A DNA stretch of 64,000 bases, taken from Endozoicomonas sp965199185. GTDB lineage: Bacteria; Pseudomonadota; Gammaproteobacteria; Pseudomonadales; Endozoicomonadaceae. Under the pieces are notes generated by a model that was not told the DNA's origin, made no database searches, and saw only the letters and a list, made by a program, of their open reading frames with translations. The translations under genes and the position numbers were made by a program. The stretch covers positions 38,231 to 102,230 of the forward strand of contig CBDAQW010000028.1 of the NCBI GenBank assembly GCA_965199185.1, read 5' to 3'. Positions 36,096 to 45,468 of this stretch are shown here, in pieces; the stretch's first letter is position 1, and each line of letters begins with the position of its first letter.

Positions 36096-37630
36096 AAAAA
36101 GAAGGGCTTAAAGTAATGGCACTGACTTAAGGCTCATTCTCTGAAACACCAAGGCTTGCCCGAGAAGAAAAACGACTATAACAGTCTTTGAACAATTTCA
36201 TCTCCCCGAGCAAGCCATGACCAAGTTTAGCCCTGAATTTCTGTCCCTCGCTAATGATTGCCTTCGTCAATTTGCCCAAACTGGCAACGATGCACTGTCA
36301 TCGATTCTCACCCCTGATGACCTCAACGCTTTTCAGGCAAGTTATCCTGGCTTCAGAGCCAGGGACTTTCCTCCCTCTAAAACCCTAACCCTGTTCATGA
36401 AACAGGTCGCCAGCGACACCAAGTCATGCCGACACGCCCTTATTGATGAGGCAAGAGATCAGGCCGTCAATGGTAACAAGCCTTCCAATACCGGAACCGG
36501 TGCGTATGCCAAAGCACGGCAGCGATTAACAGAGGAATCAATTAACGTACTGCTGCGCACCTCAGGCAATAACCTCGACAGCGCCTCACCAGAATCCTGT
36601 CTCTGGCATCAACGCCGAGTTCTGATCACTGACGGCTCAACACTCTTAATGCCGGACACCGAGAAAAACCAACATGAATACCCTCAGCCTGACACCCAAA
36701 AAAAGGGCTTGGTTTCCCTGTTCTTAGAATTCTTGTTTTGATATCCCTTGGCAGTGGTGCGTTACTCGATTATGCAGTAGCTCCTTACCAGGGCAAAGAG
36801 ACGGGTGAGCAAGCCCTGCTCAGAAGGCTCCTGTTTCACCTGCGTGCTGGCGACATTCTGCTGGGTGATGCGAATTTTGAAAATTATTTCCTGCTGGCTC
36901 TTGTGCTGCATGCCGGGGCAGATGTGGTGTTTGAGAAAAACGGTGCACGACTTATTGACTTCAGAAAGTGCTACCAACGGTTGGGCAACAAAGACGGGCT
37001 GTTCAGGCTAACACGCCCTGCAAGACCGGAATGGATGAGCCGGGAATTATACGATCAGATGCCTGATGAGCTGGTTATTCGTGCCGTCAAAAATAAGACC
37101 CGTATAATCGTCACCACTTTACTGGATGCTGAAGAGTATTCTCGTACCGAGATCATCGGCCTGTATCTGAAGCGCTGGCACGTTGAAACCGATTTTGATG
37201 TGATCAAAACCACTATGCAAATGGAAATGCTCCGGTGCAAAAGTCCGGAAATGGTGAGAAAAGAAATTGCAGTGAACCTGTTGGTTTACAACGTGATACG
37301 CGCCCTTATGGGTAAGGCAGCAGTACGCATCAGGAAAATGCCCAGAGAGATCAGCTTTAAAGCGGCACAGGAAACGCTGGTATCCTTCCACCAGACATTA
37401 CTGGGAGCGCGCGGCGACTGGCTGGAAGAGAAGATCGTCAACATGCTGGAAATAATAGGCCGACATGTTGTTGGTAATCGTCCGGGAAGGTCAGAACCAA
37501 GAGCTGTAAAGAGACGACCAAAGCCGCATAAAAGGCTACAACACCCGAGAGCTGAGGCACGCAGATTGAAGCAGTACCAAGGGAAAGCGGCTTAAGTCAG
37601 TGACATTGGGGCTTAAAGCCCTTCTTTTTT
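36096..37630 (+). mobile_element. IS4-family insertion sequence (about 1.5 kb)
   Basis: The terminal inverted repeats AAAAAGAAGGGCTT (36096-36109) and AAGCCCTTCTTTTT (37617-37630) match perfectly over 14 bp, and CACTGACTTAAG recurs in inverted form just inside each end. The element encodes one IS4-like transposase split in two frames. No target-site duplication is visible, so an old insertion or misplaced ends are possible. It sits 3 bp after the mrcA stop and may have removed or replaced the native terminator. Confidence 0.85.
36217..37595 (+). pseudogene. IS4-family transposase in two overlapping frames
   Basis: Frame one (36217-36741, 174 aa) carries the first DDE aspartate (LITDGSTLLMPDT). 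Frame two (to 37595) carries the second (LLGDANFENYF) and the glutamate (LKRWHVETDFDVIKTTMQME), followed by LRCKSPEMVRKEI, typical of the family. Frame two lacks its own good start. The frames join at CAAAAAAAGGG (36697-36707), where zero-frame codons read A_AAA_AAG. A -1 slip there gives the family sequence KKGLGFPVLRILV. It is either programmed frameshifting or a one-base homopolymer expansion. Confidence 0.85.
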
Positions 37631-37662
37631 GTCACGTGACTTTTCAGGCGGCCTCTTAGACT

Positions 37663-38913
37663 TTAGATATCCGCCAGCGAATTCAGAGGATAATGTGCTG
37701 GGTAAGCGGCACGAGCCACACCGGAGTCAACCGCTGCTTTTGCCACAGCGCTGGAGACGGCACCCAACAATCTGGGGTCGGTGGGTTTTGGAATAATATA
37801 TTCAGAGCCAAATGTCAGTTCGACACCATCATAGGCATCACGAACTTGCTGAGGCACTGGCTCTTTCGCTAAGTGTCGAATGGCTTCTACTGCTGCTACT
37901 TTCATTTCTTCATTGATGCGAGATGCACGAACATCCAGCGATCCACGAAAAATAAACGGGAAACCTAGTACATTGTTGACCTGATTCGGAAAATCTGAGC
38001 GACCGGTTGCCATAATAACATCGGAGCGCGCATCTCTGGCGACTTCAGGGCGAATCTCAGGATCAGGATTGGCACAGGCAAAAACAATAGGATTATCAGC
38101 CATCTTCTTCAGCTGTTTAGCTGACAGAAGATCGGGACCAGAAACACCCAAAAAAGCATCGGCACCAGTAATCGCATCATCAAGCGTACGACAGCCTGTT
38201 TCTACCGCAAACAGTGCTTTGTAGTGATTCAAATCAGTCCGTTCGCTGTGAATCACACCGCGACTGTCCAGCATCAGCACATTTTCAGGCTTGAAGCCGC
38301 AACTGATTAGCAGTTTCACGCAGGCAATAGCAGCAGAACCTGCTCCCAAGCAGACCAGACGAGCTTCTTCAATTTTTTTACCGGCAATTTCCAAAGCATT
38401 CAACATACCAGCAGCAGTGACAATAGCTGTGCCATGCTGATCATCATGAAAAACTGGAATGTCACATTCTTCGATCAAGCGTCGTTCAATTTCAAAACAT
38501 TCCGGTGCTTTAATGTCTTCCAGATTGATACCACCAAAGGTACAGGCAATGCGTTTTACCGTATCAATAAAAGCTTGCGGACTTTCAGAGTCCACTTCGA
38601 TATCAATGGAGTCGACACCAGCAAAACGTTTAAACAATAAAGCCTTGCCTTCCATCACCGGTTTACTGGCAAGAGGCCCCAGATTACCGAGACCAAGAAT
38701 AGCCGAGCCATTACTGATAACGGCGACCAGATTCCCCTTGGAGGTGTAGCGATAAGCATTCTCAGGATCGGCTGCAATTTCTCTCACTGGCTCCGCCACA
38801 CCAGGACTGTAAGCCAGAGACAGGTCTTTTGCCGTTTCTGCAGGCTTGGTCAGAGCAATTTCAATTTTGCCTGGTTTAGGTTCGGAGTGGTACGCAAGAG
38901 CAGCTTCTTTCAT
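37663..38913 (-). CDS. Malic enzyme, short form (oxaloacetate-decarboxylating)
   Basis: A 416-residue enzyme that decarboxylates malate to pyruvate with NAD(P) reduction. Motifs: AYSPGVAEPVREIA, GNLVAVISNGSAILGLGNLG, FHDDQHGTAIV and the dinucleotide fold LVCLGAGSAAIACV. It lacks the C-terminal phosphotransacetylase-like domain of MaeB, as in pseudomonads. A TTG two codons upstream (38919) is possible; the ATG at 38913 is preferred. Cofactor preference cannot be decided by eye. Confidence 0.93.
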   Translation of the reverse strand: MKEAALAYHSEPKPGKIEIALTKPAETAKDLSLAYSPGVAEPVREIAADPENAYRYTSKGNLVAVISNGSAILGLGNLGPLASKPVMEGKALLFKRFAGVDSIDIEVDSESPQAFIDTVKRIACTFGGINLEDIKAPECFEIERRLIEECDIPVFHDDQHGTAIVTAAGMLNALEIAGKKIEEARLVCLGAGSAAIACVKLLISCGFKPENVLMLDSRGVIHSERTDLNHYKALFAVETGCRTLDDAITGADAFLGVSGPDLLSAKQLKKMADNPIVFACANPDPEIRPEVARDARSDVIMATGRSDFPNQVNNVLGFPFIFRGSLDVRASRINEEMKVAAVEAIRHLAKEPVPQQVRDAYDGVELTFGSEYIIPKPTDPRLLGAVSSAVAKAAVDSGVARAAYPAHYPLNSLADI

Positions 38914-39201
38914 TTCCAAAGGATACTTTTTTGAAGTTTTTAAGAAAGAAGCAGAATATATTATGGCCTAACAGCTCACAAGCAATATTCTGTTCAAACG
39001 AGTACATCTACGACAAGAAATGAGAAAAATAATTCACAAAGACTGAAATTTACTCAAAAAACAAACGACATATGCCAAATATCAAGAAATAATACCTACC
39101 AGGCTCTTTTGGCAAATCCGCATTTGGGGCGCTCTCTTTACTATTTTCTTATTATTAACTTCTGTCAAAGGCGCCCCTGACCAAGCCTTAGATACAGATA
39201 C
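38914..39201. other. Intergenic region between malic enzyme and rpmE
   Basis: An AT-rich gap that presumably contains the malic enzyme promoter. No gene or convincing promoter was identified; the rpmE terminator lies at its right end. Confidence 0.4.
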
Positions 39202-39230
39202 AAAAAGCGCCTGCATAAGCAGACGCTTTT
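39202..39230 (-). terminator. Rho-independent terminator after rpmE
   Basis: AAAAGCGTCTGC pairs with GCAGGCGCTTTT (one mismatch) around TTAT on the minus strand, ending in a T-run 20 bp after the rpmE stop. Confidence 0.9.
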
Positions 39231-39249
39231 CAGACAATCGCCGGTACCT

Positions 39250-39465
39250 TTACTTGCGGGTGCTCAGCTTGCCGAAACGCTTGTTGAAACGTTCGATACG
39301 GCCGCCGGTATCCATCACCTTCTGAGTGCCAGTGTAGAATGGGTGGCACTTAGAGCACACTTCAATGTGCAGGTCTTTGCACAGAGTAGAGCGAGTGTTG
39401 ATCTTGTTACCGCAAGAGCAAGTAACTTCGATAGCGTCGTAGTTAGGATGGATATCCTGCTTCAT
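39250..39465 (-). CDS. rpmE: 50S ribosomal protein L31 (zinc-binding form)
   Basis: A 71-residue protein with four zinc-ligand cysteines (C16, C18, C37, C40: TCSCGN and VCSKCHPF), the C+ form regulated in many bacteria by zinc availability through a C- paralog. It starts MKQDIHPNYDAIEV, with GAGGA upstream, and is complete. It is divergent from priA, the common gammaproteobacterial arrangement. Confidence 0.97.
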   Translation of the reverse strand: MKQDIHPNYDAIEVTCSCGNKINTRSTLCKDLHIEVCSKCHPFYTGTQKVMDTGGRIERFNKRFGKLSTRK

Positions 39466-39693
39466 TTGAATGTCCTCAAACTATTGTATGCCGCCACACA
39501 GCTTCCTGATTGAACCCGGCACCGCATACTGATATTCAGATTGATCTGTTGATCAAACCTGCAAAGACGCAGGATGATACCAGAGTCTACCTGACAGGCA
39601 AATAGTCGGTTTACCACTTTCGATTTACGCTTTGTCTCTCTTTAGCCACGCAGGTAAACTGATTCAGCCGCATTTAAATAACCTGAGACCCGC

Positions 39694-41961
39694 ATGAGCC
39701 AAAGCTTTACTCAAAACCCGCCCATCCATGAAAATAGCACAGGCTATCTGCGGGTGGCGATTCCATCGCCGCTGAGAAGGCTTTTTGATTATCTGCCCCC
39801 CAATAGAATGAGCTCCGCTGATATTTCAATAGGAACTCGTGTACAAGTTCCTTTTGCCCGTCGTCAGCTTATTGGTATTGTTATTTCTATCGAGAAGAGC
39901 ACTGATGTGCCTGTCGAAAAACTCAAGCCTGCCATCCAGGTGCTTGATAACAAGCCATTGATTCCAGAAAATATTATTGAGCTTTGCCGCTGGGCAGCAA
40001 AGTATTATCACCATAGTTTTGGTGACACGCTGATTCAGGCCATCCCCAAAAATCTCAGGCAAGGCAAAGATGTCAATACGCATAAAGTCCGGCACTGGGA
40101 GCTGACAACATCATTACATGACACTCTGACGCTTTTATCCAAGCAGGCAAAGAAACAACGTTTAGCCATAGAATATCTGGCTGATTCCCATGCCGGAATC
40201 GCTGAAAGCGAACTGATAGAAGCTGGTTTCAGCAGAAGCGTACTAAAACAATTAGCTGACAAAGGGTTGATTCAGGAACGCCTACTGAGCCCTGAAAACA
40301 TCCATTTCAGCTGTATTAAGCCGCCCGTAAAGAACCAGCCACTGACTCTGAACGAAGAACAATTATTCGCCTACGAAGCGATTACCGACGGACTTGGTCA
40401 ATTTAAAAGTTATCTTCTGGAAGGAGTAACCGGCAGTGGCAAGACCGAAGTCTATCTGCAAGCTATCGCCCAGGCACTGAGAGAAGGTAAACAAACCCTG
40501 GTGCTTGTTCCGGAAATCGGACTGACACCACAAACCGTCAGCCGCTTCCGTCATCGTTTTGGCATACCTATCGCTGTACTCCATTCTGGTCTCAATGATG
40601 GTGAGCGGCTGCAAGGCTGGCTTGAAGCTTCCACTGCCGCTGCTGGCATTCTTATTGCGACCCGTTCTGGTATTTTTACTCCAATGCCAGAACTTGGGCT
40701 CATTATTGTGGACGAGGAGCACGATGCTTCTTACAAACAACAGGACAGCCTGAGATACAACGCTCGTGATCTAGCTATTTTCAGAGCCCGTCAGATCGGC
40801 TGCCCTATCGTTCTTGGTTCTGCCACCCCATCACTGGAAAGTATCTCCAATGCTCGCCATGGGCGTCACACTCCACTTTATTTGAAACAACGGGCAGGTA
40901 AGTCCCGACCACCTCCGATTAAATTGCTGGATATTCGTCAGCAAATACTCAAAGAAGGACTGGCAACTCAACTGATCGAACAAATCAGCGCTCATCTTGG
41001 CATGGGGAATCAGGTGATGGTATTTCTTAATCGCCGTGGTTATGCGCCTTCGATGATTTGCCATGATTGCGGCACCGTCATTGACTGCCCGCACTGCGAT
41101 GCGCATATGACTATTCACCGCCAACCACCTCATATGCACTGTCATCACTGTGATTTTCAGGTAGTCATTCCCTGGCGATGCCCCAACTGTCAGAGTAAGA
41201 AGTTACAACCCTCCGGGCAGGGTACTGAGCGCACAGAACAGGTGCTGACTAATCTGTTCCCAGGTTACCCGGTTTTGCGGGTTGACCGGGATTCAACCCG
41301 AAAGAAAGAATCTCTAAACCAGATTCTGGATCAGATTAATACGGGTAAACCGTCCATCCTTCTGGGTACTCAAATGCTGGCAAAAGGGCATCACTTCCCT
41401 GACGTTACTCTGGTTGTCATTATCAATGCGGATTCCGGTTTATTTAGTGCCGATTTCCGAGGCCTGGAGAAAACCGGACAGCTGATTATTCAGGTTGCCG
41501 GACGAGCCGGGCGCGCCCACAAACCCGGCCAGGTCATTATTCAGACTCACAACCCGGAACACCCTTCTCTGCAATTGCTGGCACAAAATGATTACAGCCG
41601 CTTTGTGGATAACCTGATGATTGAACGTCGTCAGCTAAACCTGCCCCCACAGGGTTTTCTGGCTTTGCTTCGAGCGGAATCATATAACAATGGTGAAAGT
41701 GAGATTTTATTGAAAGGGTTACGGCAGATGACCGATCAGATTCTGAATAATAATCCTCGGTTAACGATTCGTCCGCTAGGCCCCATTCCAGCCCCTATGG
41801 AAAAACGCCAGGGGCGATATCGCTGGCAACTGTTGCTTCATAGTCCCAGCCGAAATCACCTGCACAGTACGGTCGATACGCTGGTTCGATTTTTGGAAGA
41901 ACAAAAATTGCCACGGCAACTTCGGTGGACCATTGATATCGACCCTCAGGAGATGACCTGA
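39694..41961 (+). CDS. priA: Primosomal helicase PriA
   Basis: A 755-residue 3'-5' helicase that reloads the replisome at stalled forks. The N-terminal 3'BD domain starts around LRVAIPSPLRRLFDYLPP. The Walker A motif is LEGVTGSGKTEVYL, the DEAH-like box IVDEEHDASYKQ, and helicase motif VI QVAGRAGRAHKPGQV. Eight cysteines form two zinc sites in CHDCG/CPHCD and CHHCDF/CPNC. Its stop abuts the stop of the convergent gene with no gap. Confidence 0.97.
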   Translation: MSQSFTQNPPIHENSTGYLRVAIPSPLRRLFDYLPPNRMSSADISIGTRVQVPFARRQLIGIVISIEKSTDVPVEKLKPAIQVLDNKPLIPENIIELCRWAAKYYHHSFGDTLIQAIPKNLRQGKDVNTHKVRHWELTTSLHDTLTLLSKQAKKQRLAIEYLADSHAGIAESELIEAGFSRSVLKQLADKGLIQERLLSPENIHFSCIKPPVKNQPLTLNEEQLFAYEAITDGLGQFKSYLLEGVTGSGKTEVYLQAIAQALREGKQTLVLVPEIGLTPQTVSRFRHRFGIPIAVLHSGLNDGERLQGWLEASTAAAGILIATRSGIFTPMPELGLIIVDEEHDASYKQQDSLRYNARDLAIFRARQIGCPIVLGSATPSLESISNARHGRHTPLYLKQRAGKSRPPPIKLLDIRQQILKEGLATQLIEQISAHLGMGNQVMVFLNRRGYAPSMICHDCGTVIDCPHCDAHMTIHRQPPHMHCHHCDFQVVIPWRCPNCQSKKLQPSGQGTERTEQVLTNLFPGYPVLRVDRDSTRKKESLNQILDQINTGKPSILLGTQMLAKGHHFPDVTLVVIINADSGLFSADFRGLEKTGQLIIQVAGRAGRAHKPGQVIIQTHNPEHPSLQLLAQNDYSRFVDNLMIERRQLNLPPQGFLALLRAESYNNGESEILLKGLRQMTDQILNNNPRLTIRPLGPIPAPMEKRQGRYRWQLLLHSPSRNHLHSTVDTLVRFLEEQKLPRQLRWTIDIDPQEMT

Positions 41962-42729
41962 TTACATCATTCTGGCCATAGCAATGGTTTGCCCCCGCTG
42001 GAAGTTTCTCATGGCTGTATTTCGGGCAAACTCAAGATATTGCTGAATCTCATAGTCAGGCAAGCTGCGGTAGGTATAGAGAAACAAGTTCAACATATTA
42101 TTGGAAATATCCCGTCTAATAGCTGGCTTCTCCTGGGCTTTGAGTATCTGAACAGGCCGGACATCACGAGTCGCGCGCCCGGGCATCACTTCCCGGAGCA
42201 GTCGTTTGGCGCTGACTGATGCACTGGCCGCCAGCTCAGTGCCCAGCTCTACCGCATCCAGGGCTTCCATCAAGTCTTCCATCAGCATAATGCGGCTATT
42301 TCTGGGGTTTTTCTGAGACAGTTTTTCTGCAATGTAAGCCTGCATTCTTTCAGCATTCGCCGGATTATTGGCCTCAGCTTCCAGGCGAAGAATTTTTTGC
42401 CCCAGTGGCGAACCGTACCAGTCGATTAGCTTCAGTAACTCACCCACTGAAAGCGCTTCATCCAGTGTTGCCGTCATGGATTCCCGAAAAAAATCGCGAC
42501 TGTAACGCACTTTCACCACGCGATTCACGGTGTCGACAACCTGTTGAGGCAAAGCAAACTCGCCCTGATTCAGCGTCATACTAGCCTGTATCCAGCTAAG
42601 TTGCCGTTCAAGATGAGCGTTGGTGTAAAGCTCATCGAGTAGCAGTCGTTTATCTGCTGCCTGAGACACAAAAGGTAAGATCAAAATACTGATAAATGAC
42701 CATACCATCGTCAATCTCTTTCTATCCAT
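41962..42729 (-). CDS. Putative periplasmic protein (DUF2059-like)
   Basis: A 255-residue protein with a signal peptide (FISILILPFVSQAADK). The segment LSVGELLKLIDWYGSPLGQKI resembles the DUF2059 pattern of helices plus a conserved SPxGQK. The rest is predicted helical with no metal or catalytic motif seen. Its stop codon touches the priA stop directly. Nothing in the context suggests a role. Confidence 0.65.
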   Translation of the reverse strand: MDRKRLTMVWSFISILILPFVSQAADKRLLLDELYTNAHLERQLSWIQASMTLNQGEFALPQQVVDTVNRVVKVRYSRDFFRESMTATLDEALSVGELLKLIDWYGSPLGQKILRLEAEANNPANAERMQAYIAEKLSQKNPRNSRIMLMEDLMEALDAVELGTELAASASVSAKRLLREVMPGRATRDVRPVQILKAQEKPAIRRDISNNMLNLFLYTYRSLPDYEIQQYLEFARNTAMRNFQRGQTIAMARMM

Positions 42730-42782
42730 AGTAAGAGCCGTACTGAGTTTTTGTGGATTCTTCCAAGATACCTGCTTACCAA

Positions 42783-43493
42783 TCAGTCGTAAAGCTTGCT
42801 GGCAATGGCGGTTACAGCGGTTTCAACCCGCAGAATTCTTGAACCCAGATGGATTCGATCAAAACCGGCTTCTTCCAGTTTCTCAACCTCGTATGGAATA
42901 AAGCCTCCTTCAGGCCCAATAGCCAACACCACCGACTCATTCACCTGATGCGGGCAACGCTGCCCCCCCACCGGGTGCGCTACCAAGCCTCTTTTACCAA
43001 CCATCATCATAGGCAAACGATCTTCTACAAAAGGCTTGAAACGTTTTTCCTGAATGACTTCAGGCAGTAGCGTATCCCTTGCTTGCTCCAACCCAAGAAT
43101 CAGTTGTTCGTGTATTTTTTCTTCTGATAGCCAGGGTGATTGCCAAAAACTCTTCTCAACCCGATAACTGTTCATCAACACAATGGTTTTAACACCGAGA
43201 GCGGTTAAATGCTGCAAAGAGCGTTTCAGCATCTTGGGGCGGGGCAGCGCCAGAAGAACCATCAAAGGCAAAGGCTCTGGTGGTTCTTCGGTCAGGGTGA
43301 CATCCATCGCCAGTTCGGTGTCAGTCAGCCGGGTAATAACACCGGAGCCGGCTTTGTCATTGAGTCGACCCACTCTCAATGCATCTCCCGGCTTAGCCTG
43401 ATGTACTTCCAGTACATGTTTGAGTCTGCGACCTGAGAGCAGCACCTGATGGCTGTTAATAAAATCCTGTGATTCGAGTAAAAGCAGGTTCAT
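42783..43493 (-). CDS. rsmE: 16S rRNA m3U1498 methyltransferase
   Basis: A 236-residue SPOUT methyltransferase. The N-terminal PUA-like part starts MNLLLLESQDF. The knot region contains LLALPRPKMLKRSLQH, LMNSYRVEKSFWQSP, LEQARDTLLPEVIQEKRFKPF and VLAIGPEGGFIPYEVE, the SAM loop. The ATG at 43493 follows the family start; 43523 is an upstream alternative. In pseudomonads it follows tatC directly; here two small genes intervene. Confidence 0.95.
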   Translation of the reverse strand: MNLLLLESQDFINSHQVLLSGRRLKHVLEVHQAKPGDALRVGRLNDKAGSGVITRLTDTELAMDVTLTEEPPEPLPLMVLLALPRPKMLKRSLQHLTALGVKTIVLMNSYRVEKSFWQSPWLSEEKIHEQLILGLEQARDTLLPEVIQEKRFKPFVEDRLPMMMVGKRGLVAHPVGGQRCPHQVNESVVLAIGPEGGFIPYEVEKLEEAGFDRIHLGSRILRVETAVTAIASKLYD

Positions 43494-43558
43494 AAGAAAA
43501 ATCCGGAGAATGAGGCGAGTCATTGTCCGGATTTCAGTTTTTTTTGCTAGAAAAGAGA

Positions 43559-43855
43559 TTACAACAAGGCAACCTTATTACGGTACTCATCAACCACACG
43601 ATCGATTTCATCCAGAATGTGATTCATAGACTGGCTGCTGAACTTATCGGCATTGATCAGGATAGCAGCTCGTAACTCTTCTACATCCTGGTGATCTTCC
43701 CGCATGGTCTCTTCAAGTGCCCTACAGGCTGGGTCAGCCAAAAGCCATACCAACTCACGCTTTAACAAATCCATGGGTACATCAAAAGGCGAGTCTGAGC
43801 CTGACCGAACCGATTGATTATCTTCAAAATCATTATATAAATGGGGATATGACAT
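43559..43855 (-). CDS. Small hypothetical protein (98 aa)
   Basis: A 98-residue acidic, helical protein starting MSYPHLYNDFED; GGGAGG stands 4 nt before the ATG, so it is likely translated. It contains LLKRELVWLLADPACRAL and a Glu/Asp-rich C-terminal helix. No family is recognised and no membrane segment or cysteine motif is present. It forms a pair with the next small gene, 52 bp upstream. Confidence 0.6.
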   Translation of the reverse strand: MSYPHLYNDFEDNQSVRSGSDSPFDVPMDLLKRELVWLLADPACRALEETMREDHQDVEELRAAILINADKFSSQSMNHILDEIDRVVDEYRNKVALL

Positions 43856-43907
43856 ACTTCCTCCCTGAAATTGTCTGTTCCTTCATCAATACTTTAGCCC
43901 ATTGGAA

Positions 43908-44168
43908 TTAACGGATTGTGAAAGCTGTCATTTTTGTCAGCAATTCATCCTTGTGCTCATCTTCCAAATGACTGTTATTGACCACATCAACTAGCTGCTC
44001 CAGATCCTTACAGCGTTTTGCTGTTCTGTTCAGTGCCAATTTATCAAACTTATTAAAGCCATTAGCTTTTAGATACTTTTCCAGCATCGCTTTACATTTT
44101 TTCAAAATCCTGGAGCGGACCGTATCAGCTAACAACAACTCCAACAACGTTATAGACGGCTTTTTCAT
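43908..44168 (-). CDS. Small hypothetical protein (86 aa)
   Basis: An 86-residue basic, helical, Lys/Leu-rich protein (MKKPSITLLELLLADTV) with AAGGGAG 7 nt before its ATG. The Lys-rich middle (KKCKAMLEKYLKANGF) could be amphipathic. It is not recognised. It lies between tatC and rsmE, where Pseudomonas has nothing, and is followed by the 98-residue gene on the same strand. Confidence 0.6.
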   Translation of the reverse strand: MKKPSITLLELLLADTVRSRILKKCKAMLEKYLKANGFNKFDKLALNRTAKRCKDLEQLVDVVNNSHLEDEHKDELLTKMTAFTIR

Positions 44169-44232
44169 CGTACAACTCCCTTGTATGTCAGTTTTGATAA
44201 CGGATACAGTTTAGGGAGGTAGAAAGGGGAAA

Positions 44233-44277
44233 TGACTGACAGAGCCGTCAGCTACTCCAACAAAGAGCCGTCAGTCA
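44233..44277 (-). terminator. Hairpin/repeat after tatC
   Basis: TGACTGAC (44233-44240) and GTCAGTCA (44270-44277) are inverted, with the direct repeat AGAGCCGTCAG occurring twice inside. On the minus strand a short T-stretch follows, suggesting a terminator of the tat operon. Confidence 0.5.
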
Positions 44278-44296
44278 CTTTAACAATATGAAGCGC

Positions 44297-45049
44297 TTAC
44301 TCTTCGGGTTCCCCCTTACGGCTCTTCACCATTCGGGAAAAGACAATACCTGCTTCAAACAACAGCCACATGGGAACCGCCAGCAGCGATTGAGAGATCA
44401 CATCAGGCGGCGTCATGAACATGGCAATAACAAAACAACTGACGACCACATAAGGGCGCTTTTGGGTCAAACTCTCTACAGACGTCACACCGGACCACAC
44501 CAACAATACAGTTGCCACCGGAATTTCAAACGCGACACCAAAAGCAAAAAACAGTTTGAGAATAAAGTCGAGATATTTATTTATATCTGTCATCACGGTC
44601 ACTGCTTCCGGCCCCACCGACGTAAAAAAAGCGAAAATCAGCGGGAACACGACAAAATACGCAAAAGCGATACCCGCATAAAACAGCACAATGCTGGCAA
44701 TCAGCAAAGGAATAGCAATACGCTTTTCATGACGATATAAGCCCGGCGAGATAAACCCCCACACCTGATGCAGAATCACCGGAATAGCGATAAACATCGA
44801 CAATACAATAGTCAGTTTGAAAGGCGCGAGAAACGGCGAGGCCACTTCGGTCGCAATCATGCTACTGCCTTCCGGCAGACTGGCTCTCAAGGGCTCTGAG
44901 ATAAAGAAATAGATATCGTTGGCAAAATAAAAAAGACCCGCAAAGACCACCATCACCGCAATAATACTTTTTAGCAAGCGGCTTCTCAGTTCCAGAAGGT
45001 GCTGAACCAGTGGCTGTTCACTGTCTTTTTCTGATATTTTCTCTGACAT
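44297..45049 (-). CDS. tatC: Sec-independent protein translocase TatC
   Basis: A 250-residue six-span membrane protein, the receptor for twin-arginine signal peptides. Conserved features are LVQHLLELRSRLLKS at the N-terminus, containing the LxELR motif, and PVILHQVWGFISPGLYRHEKR. The C-terminal tail is short and charged. It starts 2 bp after the tatB stop, so tatB and tatC are co-translated. Confidence 0.97.
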   Translation of the reverse strand: MSEKISEKDSEQPLVQHLLELRSRLLKSIIAVMVVFAGLFYFANDIYFFISEPLRASLPEGSSMIATEVASPFLAPFKLTIVLSMFIAIPVILHQVWGFISPGLYRHEKRIAIPLLIASIVLFYAGIAFAYFVVFPLIFAFFTSVGPEAVTVMTDINKYLDFILKLFFAFGVAFEIPVATVLLVWSGVTSVESLTQKRPYVVVSCFVIAMFMTPPDVISQSLLAVPMWLLFEAGIVFSRMVKSRKGEPEE

Positions 45050-45051
45050 AG

Positions 45052-45378
45052 TTACTGCTTGTCCCCGCCACTGTCATTTTTTGCTGGTGTTTCAGCTTTT
45101 TCCAGAGACACTGAGTTTTTCAGATCGCCAATCTCATTCTGAAACTGCTCGCGGGTTTTATTGAGCTCTTTCATTACTTCTTCATTGTGCAGCTGACGAC
45201 GGATGCCATCTGCATCAAGTTCACGCTCCAGCTCACTTTTAACCGATTGAAAACTTCTGCGAATTTTTCCGACCCAGTAAGCCGTCGTTTTTATAGCACC
45301 CGGCAATCGCTCAGGACCAAGTACTACCAGAGCAATAATCGCCACTAGCAGCAGTTCTGTAAATCCGATATCAAACAC
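45052..45378 (-). CDS. tatB: Sec-independent protein translocase TatB
   Basis: A 108-residue protein with a short N-terminal membrane helix (MFDIGFTELLLVAIIALVVLGP), the hinge residue pattern PERLPGAIK, and a long amphipathic helix plus a charged tail. TatB pairs with TatC in substrate recognition. The GP hinge and ELLL sequence distinguish it from TatA. 90 bp separate it from tatA. Confidence 0.95.
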   Translation of the reverse strand: MFDIGFTELLLVAIIALVVLGPERLPGAIKTTAYWVGKIRRSFQSVKSELERELDADGIRRQLHNEEVMKELNKTREQFQNEIGDLKNSVSLEKAETPAKNDSGGDKQ

Positions 45379-45468
45379 GATGAATGACTATACCTTCTCG
45401 CCTCAAAGCAGTTACATTGAAGCCTTATCCATCAAACGACAGAAACAGCTTCATACATGCACCCGGAA

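Noticed and set aside
36738..37595. The second IS4 frame as an independent gene
   Set aside because: It begins mid-domain without a ribosome-binding site and is the continuation of the upstream frame after a -1 shift.
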